Position numbers and translations under genes: made by a program. 64,000 bases of DNA. Origin: Epithemia pelagica. Its lineage: Eukaryota; Bacillariophyta; Bacillariophyceae; Surirellales; Surirellaceae. Below are positions 22,581 through 32,004 of the stretch, piece after piece. Under the pieces are notes generated by a model. The model had not been told where the DNA came from, searched no databases, and was given only the letters and a program-made list of their open reading frames with translations. How positions within the stretch are numbered: position 1 is the stretch's first letter; each line of letters begins with the position of its first letter. The stretch lies in contig OX337228.1 in assembly GCA_946965045.2 (NCBI GenBank), positions 2,542,001-2,606,000 of the forward strand, written 5' to 3'.

Positions 22581-23711
22581 ATGGATCCTCAATCACCCAA
22601 GACACCTACGACTCCTAAGGGAGAAGATAACCAAGACAATGTCTCGAACACAGACCTATTCGACCACATCATATTTACTGTCTGCCAATTCTTTACCAAA
22701 GAAAGGGCCGACTACTTAATGAAGTGGATGAAATACCATGGTTTTGAGAACATTACCCATGTTATCTCGTATATGCAAACTAATACCGAGGAATCCATGA
22801 ACGAATTGACACAATACAAGGTCAACAAACAGACACATGATCTACAAGGCCCCACAAGACAGCAGATCAAGCTCTTGGCTTATTTGGCCATATACAAGAC
22901 CAATGAAATTCAAGACGAGCTATCCAATAGCGACTGGATGAACCTAACGAGGAAAGAGTTCAACACTTGGAGGATCAACACAGATTTCTCTAAGGGACCA
23001 CCTAGCCAAGTTCCAGTCTCGCCAATGAAGTCACCGTCATCTGTGAAATCTGTCAGCACAGTTACTGCCGCATCCCAATCTCAACAAGACCTTACAGCAT
23101 TCAGAAAGGGAACTAAGCGCGACGCAACTGCATATGAGGTATTCAAGGATGAACGATACTACAATTCATTCTGGCGTGTATTCAAGACTACAGCTAAGGC
23201 TCAAGGCCTATCCAACGTTCTGAATTTCAAATACACACCACCCCATGATGATGAGTATGCCGAAGAACTTTTTCAAGAGCAACAAGTATTTCTTTACTCC
23301 GTTCTTGTCCGTATCATTCAGACTGACCAAGGTCGAGCCTATGTACGTGAACATGAACATGATGAAGATGCGCGTGCCGTATTGCAGAAGTTACACTCTT
23401 TGCATACCGAATCCGACCTAGCAAAACGAGAAGTCCTCCGTTTAACCAACTACATTTCCAATCTACGTCTTGACGACACATGGCGCGGAACAACACGTCA
23501 ATTTCTTCTACACTTTCAAGAGCAGCTACGTTTGCTAGACAATCTAGTGACATTGTCTGATCGCATCCCTGATCATACCAGGATGACCTTCCTCATGCAA
23601 GCTGTAGAAAAGATACCTGATCTCCGCCGAGTCAAGATCTTGGATAATGTGGTGAACACCAAATCCGGTGCAAATCCCTTTGCTATCAATCATACTTCCG
23701 TCTCCTTCTAG
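22581..23711 (+). CDS. gag: copia Gag-like protein
   Basis: 376 aa, from an ATG 320 bp after the extra ORF. Helical and hydrophilic, with no CCHC zinc knuckle visible. It lies directly ahead of pol. The C-terminal part (LRLTNYISNLRLDDTWRGTTRQFLLHFQEQLRLLDNL, then RMTFLMQAVEKIPDLRRVKIL) resembles the capsid region of CoDi-type gag proteins. The frame ends at 23711, but the protein-like reading continues in the -1 frame (LLDAAYDHDQATQSSVHSRR) up to an in-frame TAA at 23798, after which pol follows in that same frame. So the natural Gag C-terminus was probably longer, and one base has been lost or gained near 23700. Confidence 0.7.
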   Translation: MDPQSPKTPTTPKGEDNQDNVSNTDLFDHIIFTVCQFFTKERADYLMKWMKYHGFENITHVISYMQTNTEESMNELTQYKVNKQTHDLQGPTRQQIKLLAYLAIYKTNEIQDELSNSDWMNLTRKEFNTWRINTDFSKGPPSQVPVSPMKSPSSVKSVSTVTAASQSQQDLTAFRKGTKRDATAYEVFKDERYYNSFWRVFKTTAKAQGLSNVLNFKYTPPHDDEYAEELFQEQQVFLYSVLVRIIQTDQGRAYVREHEHDEDARAVLQKLHSLHTESDLAKREVLRLTNYISNLRLDDTWRGTTRQFLLHFQEQLRLLDNLVTLSDRIPDHTRMTFLMQAVEKIPDLRRVKILDNVVNTKSGANPFAINHTSVSF

Positions 23712-23833
23712 ACGCAGCTTATGACCATGATCAAGCAACCCAGTCATCTGTTCATAGTCGCCGTCGACATGTCAAACAACATGAATCACTATATGGCTAA
23801 GATACAGATGCTGACATAACCTCACAAGATGAT

Positions 23834-26800
23834 ATGGAGTATCATGTCCACAACACCAAAGCGACATCTGAATCTCCATCCTCTTCGTCCAAGGTTAGTC
23901 TACCGCGTGACCTATGGTTCAAACTTTCTGAAGAAGATCGCAAGTTGATCATTGAGTATAACAAGATGATTCAAGCACCTTCATCAACAACACCGAGGAA
24001 AGTGCAAACACATGCCCTCAACATTGATCCGGAACCTGATCCTGACCCCAACCAAGTTGCATCTGATGACGACTCACCTGGCGTAGTCCCTGAGCATCCA
24101 GATGATTCAGATCCGGTTACACAATTTATCAACCAAGCCATGACGACTGATATCAATCACCCGGCAACTGACCTGACTAGTGTTCTTTCTAACGCCAAGT
24201 CCAAGACGAGCAAGAAGGTTACTTTCAAAGCCAACATGCATAAACAAGCAGGACATGTTCCATGCTATTTGTTTTCCAGGAAATCTACTTTACCAGGAAA
24301 TCAATTGATTGACCGTGGTGCTAATGGAGGACTTGCTGGTTCTGACATGCGCATCCTTTCTAAGACTGGCCGCCATATCACTATTGTGGGTATTGATAAC
24401 CACGAACTTACTGGACTTCCTGTCGTCACATGTGCCGCAAAGTTTGAGACCAATGATGGACCTATTGTCGGCATCTTCAATGAATATGCTTATTATGGAA
24501 AAGGCCTATCTATCCATGCTCCTGGTCAATTCGAGCATTTCGGACTTGCTGTTGATGAACGATCTGTTAAAGTTGATGGTAAACAACGCATCACTACACT
24601 TGATGGTCGTGCTGTACCCCTTCACATCAAGGATGGGTTAGCCTACATCCACTCCTTGGGTATCCCCAGCGACGATGACATGAATACCTTACCTCATATC
24701 ATCTTCACGTCACCCGACACATGGGATCCTGGTGTTCTGGACCATTCGTATTCTCCCACACCCTCTCACAATGATCCTGATTGGAAACACGTCAAGACTG
24801 ATGGTAGTATGTCGAACCATCCATATGACAACTATGGGGAGTACACTGATCGTGTTGTTTGTAACCTCAATCTCCTTTTGGATCTCCCATACGATCATGG
24901 ACCTGACGACGCACCCTTCTTTTCTATCTATGCTGACGCAGAAGGTAATGATCCTACGCTTCATGCCTCTGTCCACCGTCGTTACCAGGAAGCGTATGAC
25001 TGGAATAAGTTCCGTCCATTCTTTGGTTGGCAATCTGAAGATGTTATTGCCGATACGTTCAAGCACACTACACGTAATGGTAGCATTACTTTTGACCACG
25101 ACACCCTCAAGAAACATTTCAAGGCTCGCAATCCGGTTCTTAATATACCTCGACGTCATGAACCCGTTGCTACTGACTCGGTTTTCTCCGACACCCCTGC
25201 TGTTGACCATGGCGGTAAAGTTGCACAAATCTTTGTTGGTCGAGATACTCTGGTTACTGATATCTATGGGATCAAGTCAGCCAAACAGTTTGTCAATACT
25301 CTTCAGGACAACATCCGGTTTCGTGGTGCCATGGAGACTCTTATCAGTGATGGTGGTTCATCTCTCATCTCTCAAAAGGTCAAAGACATTCTTTGCACTT
25401 TGCTTATTGGAGAGTATCGATCCGAACCTTATCATCAACACCAGAATAAGGCTGAAAACCGTTACCAGACCGTCAAACGTATGACCAACGCTCTCATGAA
25501 TGCCACTGGTTGCCCTGCCAACACCTGGCTTCTTTGCTTTGAGTATGTCTGTGACTTATTGAACCATACATCATCACCCACCCATTCCGGTCGCACTCCT
25601 CTTGAGGCTCTCTCCGGACGCCCACCCGACATTACTCATCTCTTGTTCTTTGCTTTCTGGGATGAGGTTTACTACCGTGTCGACCCCGCTGAACCCACTT
25701 CTGGTTCATATCCATCTTCTTCTGATGAGAAACTTGGCCACTGGGCTGGTTTTGCTCACAACGTTGGTGATTCTTTTACTTGGAAGATTCTCACCCAGGA
25801 TAACCAGATAATCTACCGTTCTGCCGTTCGCCGTGTTGTATCCACTACACCTAACCTACGTGTGGATCGACCTTCAGGGGAGGATTTGTCTGAGAAGGAT
25901 GACAATGATAAGCAAGCTGACACTGTCTTCATTCGCAGTGATAGTGAAGATCCATCCAAACCAATGCCCACGATCGATTTTGACGACATGATAGGACGCA
26001 CATTCCTATGCGACACAGAAGAAAATGGGGAGCGACACCGTGCACGTGTCATGAAACGAGTCATTGATCTTAATGAAGAAGCAACGAAACAGGAAGAACG
26101 TGTCAAGTACATCTACCGAAAGACAAATTCTGATGTTGATGAGATGATATCCTATAATCAACTCATGGAGTATATCGAACGAGATAACCAAGCTCAAACC
26201 TCTGGAGATAATCTTTTCAGGTTCAGGGACGTCATTGCCCATCAAGGCCCACTGAACACAACTGATCCAGATTACAAGGGGAGCAAATATAATTTGCTTG
26301 TTGATTGGGAAACTGGGGAGACTACCTATGAACCTTTATCACTCATCGCCAATGATGATCCGATCACTGTAGCAATTTATGGAAAGAAACATGGTTTACT
26401 CAACAAACCTGGATGGAAGCATTTGAAACGTTATGTCAAAACAAGCAAACGTCTCATTCGAGCAGCCAAACAGTCAAGGATTAAACAAGTTCACCATTCC
26501 CTCAAGTATAAGTTTGGATTCCAAGTACCACGCAATTATGAGGAAGCTGTCGCTCTTGATAAACAACATGGCAACACAAAGTGGCAGGATGCAACAGAAT
26601 TAGAATTGTCACAGATCCAGTCCTACAAGACATTCAAGGATTTTGGGAAAGCCATCTTCATTAAAGGGAAAGTATCCAATGCACCTGAAGGATATCATAA
26701 GATACGTGTACATCTTGTCTTTGACGTAAAACATGATGGACGACATAAAGCAAGACTTGTCGCAGATGGACATCTCACAAAAGAACCTGTTGAGACAATC

Positions 26801-28267
26801 TATTCAGGTGTTGTTTCCATTCGCAACCTCCGCATTGCCTTATTCCTGGGTACTTTGAATGACTTGGAAATATGGGGAGCAGATATTGGAAACGCATATC
26901 TGGAAGCCTTGACAGGGGAGAAAATCTTCATAGTCGCAGGACCTGAATTCAAGGAATTAGAAGGTCACATCCTGATTATATACAAGGCACTTTATGGATT
27001 GAAGTCATCAGGCGCACGCTGGCATGATGTCTTATTCGATGTTTTGACAGACATGGGATTTTCACCAAGCAAAGCAGATCCGGATATCTGGATGAGGAAA
27101 GCACCTGGAGAAGACTGTTACGAATACATTGCCGTATACGTTGATGACTTAGCCATTATTTCTACTGATCCTGGGAATATCTGCAAGATCCTGAAGGAGA
27201 AATACAACTTCAAACTCAAAGGAGATGGACCTATTGATTTCCACTTGGGATGTTGTTACACCAAGGATTCTGATGGAACATTAGTAGCAGATCCAAGACG
27301 CTACATTGGTAAGATGATGGACACTTTCGAACGAATCTTCAAGGAGAAACCCAAGAAAGACAAAACACCTCTCATTGGTGGAGACCATCCTGAATTGGAT
27401 GATTCTGAGCTCCTTGATGAAGAAGGTACTAGCCATTTCCAAACTCTGATTGGACAACTCCAATGGGTGATCACTATTGGTCGTTTCGACGTCTTCACCG
27501 CTACAATGACGCTATCACGCTTTCGTGCTGCTCCGAGGAAAGGACATCTTGATAGAGCCAAGCGTATCTATGGATACCTTGCACATCTCCCAGAAGGCGC
27601 AATCAGATTTAGGATTGGAGAGCCTGATTATTCAAGTCTTCCTACCCAAGAATTTGATTGGACTGGCACTGTCTATTCGAATGCAAGTGAACGTATCCCT
27701 GAAGACTGCCCAACACCTCTTGGCCGCTATGTTACCACAACTCATTATGTTGATGCCAATCTCATGCATGACATAGTCACTGGTAAATCCGTCACTGCTG
27801 TTCTACATTTGTTGAACGGAACACCTATTGACTGGTACAGCAAGAGACAGAGCACGGTGGAAACTGCTACCTATGGATCCAAGTTTGTAGCTGCAAGGAC
27901 AGCAATAGATCAGATTACAGAATTACGACATTCTCTCCGCTACCTTGGAGTACCTATCCGAGAGCAAAGTTACATGTACGGAGATAACAGATCTGTTGTG
28001 CTCAATGCAACCGTTCCTCATTCCATACTATCCAAGAGACACCATCTTCTGTCATACCACCGAGTTCGTGAAGTCATCGCAGCAAAGTATGTTGCATTCT
28101 ACTGGAAAGATGGAAAGACCAACCCTGCCGATATCCTTAGCAAACATTGGGATTTCGTATCTATTTGGCCCATGCTCAAGCCATTGTTGTTTTGGAAAGG
28201 AGAAGTTCAAGACCTCAACAAATCCAATGATGACAAGGCTGAAACGACGAGTTGTGGGGAGTGTTAG
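23834..28267 (+). CDS. pol: copia Pol polyprotein (protease, integrase, RT, RNase H)
   Basis: 1477 aa. Near residue 158, LIDRGANGGLAG fits the aspartic protease site as used in CoDi elements (DRGA in place of DTGA). Integrase core at about 445-610: LISDGG and NKAENRYQTVKR supply the second Asp and the Glu, followed by GRTPLEALSGRPPD. Copia-type RT at about 900-1120: WGADIGNAYLEA, IYKALYGLKSSGARWHDVL and the catalytic YVDDLAII. RNase H at about 1300-1450: YVDANLMHD, WYSKRQSTVETATYGSKFVAART, NPADILSKHW. Integrase before RT is the copia order. The stop codon is formed by the first bases of the 3' LTR (TGT TAG). The upstream TAA at 23798 separates it from gag; readthrough or frameshifting would be needed for a fusion. 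Confidence 0.93.
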   Translation: MEYHVHNTKATSESPSSSSKVSLPRDLWFKLSEEDRKLIIEYNKMIQAPSSTTPRKVQTHALNIDPEPDPDPNQVASDDDSPGVVPEHPDDSDPVTQFINQAMTTDINHPATDLTSVLSNAKSKTSKKVTFKANMHKQAGHVPCYLFSRKSTLPGNQLIDRGANGGLAGSDMRILSKTGRHITIVGIDNHELTGLPVVTCAAKFETNDGPIVGIFNEYAYYGKGLSIHAPGQFEHFGLAVDERSVKVDGKQRITTLDGRAVPLHIKDGLAYIHSLGIPSDDDMNTLPHIIFTSPDTWDPGVLDHSYSPTPSHNDPDWKHVKTDGSMSNHPYDNYGEYTDRVVCNLNLLLDLPYDHGPDDAPFFSIYADAEGNDPTLHASVHRRYQEAYDWNKFRPFFGWQSEDVIADTFKHTTRNGSITFDHDTLKKHFKARNPVLNIPRRHEPVATDSVFSDTPAVDHGGKVAQIFVGRDTLVTDIYGIKSAKQFVNTLQDNIRFRGAMETLISDGGSSLISQKVKDILCTLLIGEYRSEPYHQHQNKAENRYQTVKRMTNALMNATGCPANTWLLCFEYVCDLLNHTSSPTHSGRTPLEALSGRPPDITHLLFFAFWDEVYYRVDPAEPTSGSYPSSSDEKLGHWAGFAHNVGDSFTWKILTQDNQIIYRSAVRRVVSTTPNLRVDRPSGEDLSEKDDNDKQADTVFIRSDSEDPSKPMPTIDFDDMIGRTFLCDTEENGERHRARVMKRVIDLNEEATKQEERVKYIYRKTNSDVDEMISYNQLMEYIERDNQAQTSGDNLFRFRDVIAHQGPLNTTDPDYKGSKYNLLVDWETGETTYEPLSLIANDDPITVAIYGKKHGLLNKPGWKHLKRYVKTSKRLIRAAKQSRIKQVHHSLKYKFGFQVPRNYEEAVALDKQHGNTKWQDATELELSQIQSYKTFKDFGKAIFIKGKVSNAPEGYHKIRVHLVFDVKHDGRHKARLVADGHLTKEPVETIYSGVVSIRNLRIALFLGTLNDLEIWGADIGNAYLEALTGEKIFIVAGPEFKELEGHILIIYKALYGLKSSGARWHDVLFDVLTDMGFSPSKADPDIWMRKAPGEDCYEYIAVYVDDLAIISTDPGNICKILKEKYNFKLKGDGPIDFHLGCCYTKDSDGTLVADPRRYIGKMMDTFERIFKEKPKKDKTPLIGGDHPELDDSELLDEEGTSHFQTLIGQLQWVITIGRFDVFTATMTLSRFRAAPRKGHLDRAKRIYGYLAHLPEGAIRFRIGEPDYSSLPTQEFDWTGTVYSNASERIPEDCPTPLGRYVTTTHYVDANLMHDIVTGKSVTAVLHLLNGTPIDWYSKRQSTVETATYGSKFVAARTAIDQITELRHSLRYLGVPIREQSYMYGDNRSVVLNATVPHSILSKRHHLLSYHRVREVIAAKYVAFYWKDGKTNPADILSKHWDFVSIWPMLKPLLFWKGEVQDLNKSNDDKAETTSCGEC

Positions 28268-29045
28268 AATTCTCACCGTCTATGGTGGTTAGATTCTACA
28301 TCTCATCGATTCCCCATGTCACATAGCCTCGTGCTATCGCATCATGCCATCTAGCTTCGAGCTATGTTCCCTAGCTTTGCGCTATATCGACCTATATTTC
28401 TTCGCAAATCATGAAAAGTGAGAATAGATTGACGAACTCACTCTCAAGACTAAACTGGGTCGTGCGGTATTACAACGGACGTAAATTTGGCCGTTGCTCG
28501 GACATTATACTAACGCCCTAAGCGTACGCGCCCGAAATCATCGAGCGCGCCCAAGCGACATCCGAGCGCTGTCGGCATCTATCCAACCCAACGGTCTAAG
28601 TATCCCAAGCACGACACACGATCACGCGAGACCATATTTCCATTCCCACAATCTCCAAATTGTCAACAAGCTGCGCGCCATGAAAACAACTATGCCAATC
28701 CAAAGCAAGAGCTGTTGACCCTGTATATGTTATCCGTCCACATATACATGTCATATACATCACATGAATCGACTCCAACTATTCCAAACCTGTTGCCGCC
28801 AAGAACCTATGACACATGACCCTTGGCAGGACCGAACATTTCACGTTGACCTATCGTAGTAATCAACACACAATCTAACAATATCACCATTTATCACATC
28901 CTCTTTTGTGTCCCGACTATCCTTTTGATAGACTACGACTTGCTTTCCTCTCTTACCCGTGGAGAGGTTTGTATCGGTTGGTGACTACCTGATTGTCTGC
29001 TCTACCGAGCATCAATGCCACTGCGATTCAGAAAGAATTGTAACA
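28262..29045 (+). repeat. 3' LTR of the copia element
   Basis: 784 bp, five substitutions from the 5' LTR, none an indel. A purine tract GTTGTGGGGAG directly precedes it and is the likely polypurine tract for plus-strand priming. Followed by the CTGTC target duplication. Confidence 0.95.
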
Positions 29046-30329
29046 CTGTCATGGTGAAGGGTGTTGACACCAATGTGGTGCTGCTCATCATCCTCGTTGT
29101 CTTGATCATACCAACTGGGAGCAGGCTCCTCATCCGAAGTGACATCCTGCCCAACCAAGACTAGATGCCCATTACCATTGATGGTGCTGTCATTGGTGGT
29201 GGTTGTCGCGGTGGCGATGTTGTTGGCAGAGCTGTTGCTGTTGTTGTTGGTGGTGGTGGTGGGGATGGGAGTGTTGTTGTTCGTCGTGGTGGCGTTGACG
29301 TTGTTGTTGGCCGTGTTGTGGTTGGTGTTGGTCGTTGCCACTGTGGTGGTGGTGAGGATGTTGGCGGTGTTGTTGTTTGTGGTGGTGGTGACGTTGCTGT
29401 TGTTCACATTGTTGTTGTTGTTGTTGGCGGCGGTGGCGGTGGTCGTCGTCGTGGCAACGTTGTTGCTGACATTGTTGTTGTTGCTGATGGTCGTCGTCGT
29501 CGGGGCAATGTTACTGTTGGTGTTGTTGGTGGTGGTGGTGGTGGTCGTCGTGGTCATTGTCGTGGCAATGTTGCTTGCTGCAGTGCTATTGTTGTTGTTG
29601 TCGGTGGTGACAGTGCGGGGGCATTGTTGTTGTGGGTGGTGGTGGTGGTGACGTTGTTGTTGGTGGTTGTGTTGGTGTTGTTTTTTTCGTTTTTTTGTTG
29701 TTGTTTGTGGTGGTGGTGGTGACAATGTTATTGGTGGCGGTGTTGTTGTTGTTGATGTTGTTGTCGTTGGTCGTCGTCGTTGTCGTGGCGATGTTGTTGG
29801 CGGTGTTGACATTGTTGTTGTAGGTCGTCGTCGTGGCGATGTTGTTGGCGGTGGAGGAGACGTTGTTGTTGTTGGTCGTCGTCGTTGTGGCGATGTTGTT
29901 GGCGCTGTCGACATTGTTGTTGGTGGTGGTGGTCGTCGTCGTCGTGGCGATGTTGTTGGCAGTGTCGACGTTGTTGTTGGTGGTGGTGGTCGTCGTCGTC
30001 GTGGCGATGTTGTTGGCGGTGTCGACGTTGTTGTTGTTGGTGGTGGTGGTCGTCGTCGTGGCCACGAGGATGTTGTTGGAAGTGGTGACATTGTTGTTGG
30101 TGGTGTTGCTGCCATTCTGCTGTTCCCCAGGAAAGTGCTCGTTCACGTACGGCCAACGCACCTGCTGCGAAGACTTGGTCTCTCGTTTTCCATTCTTGGC
30201 TCCTGTGGTCTTATCCACAAACTCAACTTCCCAACGATGCTTCTCTGTCGCTCCAACGACAATCACGGGGACATCTCCTCGTTTGACAAACACCTTGGAT
30301 CCAACGGTAATACGCTTCGTAGGGGCCAT
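29046..30329 (-). pseudogene. piggyBac-like transposase, N-terminal part, frameshifted
   Basis: Start of the transposase gene, from an ATG at 30329. Residues 3-65 (TVGSKVFVKRGDVPVIVVG, HRWEVEFVDKTTGA) look like a small Tudor/SH3-type barrel. After that the protein is a long Asn/Thr repeat (units like NNNVDTANNIATTTTTT), then GHLVLVGQDVTSDEEPAPSWYDQ and GVNTLHHDS, where the copia insertion cuts it. The start and the end of this part are in different frames; the change falls around 29650-29700, at two A7 runs (minus strand). With one TSD copy removed, HHDS reads on into EGVEIGSFLHATG at 20655, so both halves belong to one gene. Confidence 0.75.
29190..30115. repeat. GTT/GGT/GTC-rich minisatellite coding Asn/Thr repeats
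   Basis: Over 900 bp built from GTTGTTG, GGTGGTGGTG and GTCGTCGTC words, with higher-order units of about 60 bp around GATGTTGTTGGC. On the minus strand it encodes Asn/Thr repeats of the transposase N-terminus. The units vary in length and cross frames, as expected from replication slippage. Confidence 0.85.
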
Positions 30330-30822
30330 GATGATGATGGGCGATGGATTTCTTTTTGCTTCTCTCTTGCTTGGACTCTTGTCAAACAACAAACTAGAAC
30401 GATTGCAATCTTGTTCTCCGGTTTATTGTGGCATCTTCGGTCTCCAACAACAGCGTTGCAGCCCGTCCCCGGGAAGGTCGGCCGGGGCAAAGAATCCCAT
30501 GCTGATCCAACCCATTTGTTCACTAGAGGGAATGCATATCTTTCTTTATCTAGGGAGTATTGGTGGAGAAGATCCATGCATGTTGTTCGATCTGCGGATC
30601 TACTTCCGAGTTAGTACCCGTGCGCCAAAATTCCAAAATCTGCACTTCCGAGCTAAGACCCGTGCGCCAAGGAAACGCGCGCACATGAACTCGCGAGCAT
30701 ACCAACGGATGGTTCTTATGGGTCAACAGACATGAACGGCATCATGGATCGTGGGAACCTCATCCTTCCAGTCTTACAAAGAACCCAACGTATATGATCA
30801 CTCATCAAATTGAGTAAGAATG
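30330..30822. promoter_or_regulatory. transposase promoter and subterminal repeats
   Basis: The 5' flank of the transposase gene inside the right terminal repeat. A 27-bp direct repeat occurs at 30602-30628 and 30644-30670 (ACTTCCGAG, then T/C differences, then ACCCGTGCGCCAA), three mismatches, 42-bp period. Such subterminal repeats often bind transposase. No TATA box is obvious. Confidence 0.45.
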
Positions 30823-31105
30823 GCCTTGTCAACAGATGTGCCCAACTGTGCCCAACTGTGCCCAACTGTGCACCACAGTGCCGAATGCCAAAAAGTGTTT
30901 TCCGAAATCCATATCTAGATCCACACCTACTAGGATTGGTGCCGGGGGATGGTTGGCGCTCGAAAGAAGACATGTTCGGGCTCAAGATTGAGCCCCAGCA
31001 TGTGTTCATACTTCATACGACCATTTTTGATGAAGTTACAAGTAGCTAAAGTTTGTGCCCAATGGGCACAAACTAGGCGTCCTGGGCACTTCCAGCTACG
31101 AGGCA
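30823..31105 (-). repeat. right terminal inverted repeat
   Basis: Reverse-complement match of 15807-16073. It has three 10-bp units (GCCCAACTGT) where the left copy has two, and keeps the GTGCCCAATGGGCAC hairpin. The outer end is TGCCTCGTAG on the minus strand, followed by the putative duplication CTAT. Confidence 0.85.
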
Positions 31106-32004
31106 CTATCCTCTAGCTCGAGAAGCTACCAGGGACTACCCACTACCATCGGCTACCTACCTAATCGTGCTTCTCGTTATCTTATGGGCTATCTTGGCAT
31201 CTTGATGCCATATTCTTGGTGCTTAAATCAATCTCAGCTAAATATATCGAAGGCATAATAAAGTTTCCATGAACGACTAGGCCAAATTTTCAAATGCGAT
31301 CTCCATGGCATATCAGTCTACTACATACACCTATAGTCTTCCTTAATTCGAGAGCTATACTCATGTATTTAGGGGCTCTTTCCAGTCTTCGCATGGGCAA
31401 TCAATTTTTTCGAAACAGTCGTTCGAGAGACGGTCAACGTTGGAATAGCCGTCTCCGTGAGCTTTTCTCTCCGACGGAGGGCATATTCACGACCAGGAAC
31501 AGCCACGATTAGTGCCGAACACTTGCCTCATCATGGGCTTAACTAGAAATTACTGGTTGGAGGCAGTAAACTGACTGGTGGATGTTCAAAAAGCCCTCCT
31601 AATTCGCAATTCGCAAAGTGCAAAATACCAGATGGTCTACTCGTACTTCAGCCTCTTGATCTACGCCCAATTTCATCCAGCTCCTTCAAACGTTCCCCCC
31701 GCCATCGACGGGGCAATTCATTTTCGTTCAAACAGAAAACAGAAAGACGGTCACACACACACAAGGCAGAAGGCAGGTCACACTTCTCAGGAACCCTTTT
31801 CTGCACAGGGTCATACAAGCAATAACAGCTGTAGCTCTCGTAGTAGTACGTCTTTACGTCAAAAGGGGGTATTTTTTGAAAACTCGTACCACCGCGCGGC
31901 AACTCCGCGTTGTGTCTACTGCGTTCTCAGCACTCCGCTTGTTCGCCGATTTCAGAAGAAAATTGCCCAGTTACACGCACAACAACAGAGTAGTAATAAG
32001 AAGG
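31106..32004. other. spacer and 5' region of the HMG-box gene
   Basis: About 900 bp between the transposon end and the chosen ATG at 32005. Open frames at 31578-32177 and from 31876 run into the next gene but look like untranslated leader. No repeat recognised apart from CACACACACA at about 31757. Confidence 0.35.

Larger units (their letters stand above)
20661..29045 (+). mobile_element. Ty1/copia LTR retrotransposon (CoDi-like), recent insertion
   Basis: 8385 bp with two 784-bp LTRs (TGTTA...TAACA) and a 5-bp target duplication CTGTC at 20656-20660 and 29046-29050. The LTRs differ at only five positions (about 99.4% identical), which indicates a recent insertion. Internal order: extra ORF, gag, pol (protease, integrase, RT, RNase H), the copia order. 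It is inserted in the second strand of the host transposase gene. The gag-pol junction has a frame change and an in-frame stop, so autonomy is uncertain. Confidence 0.95.

Noticed and set aside
29139-30735. Long plus-strand Val/Gly/Leu-rich frames
   Set aside because: Low-complexity shadows of the Asn/Thr-coding repeat on the minus strand.
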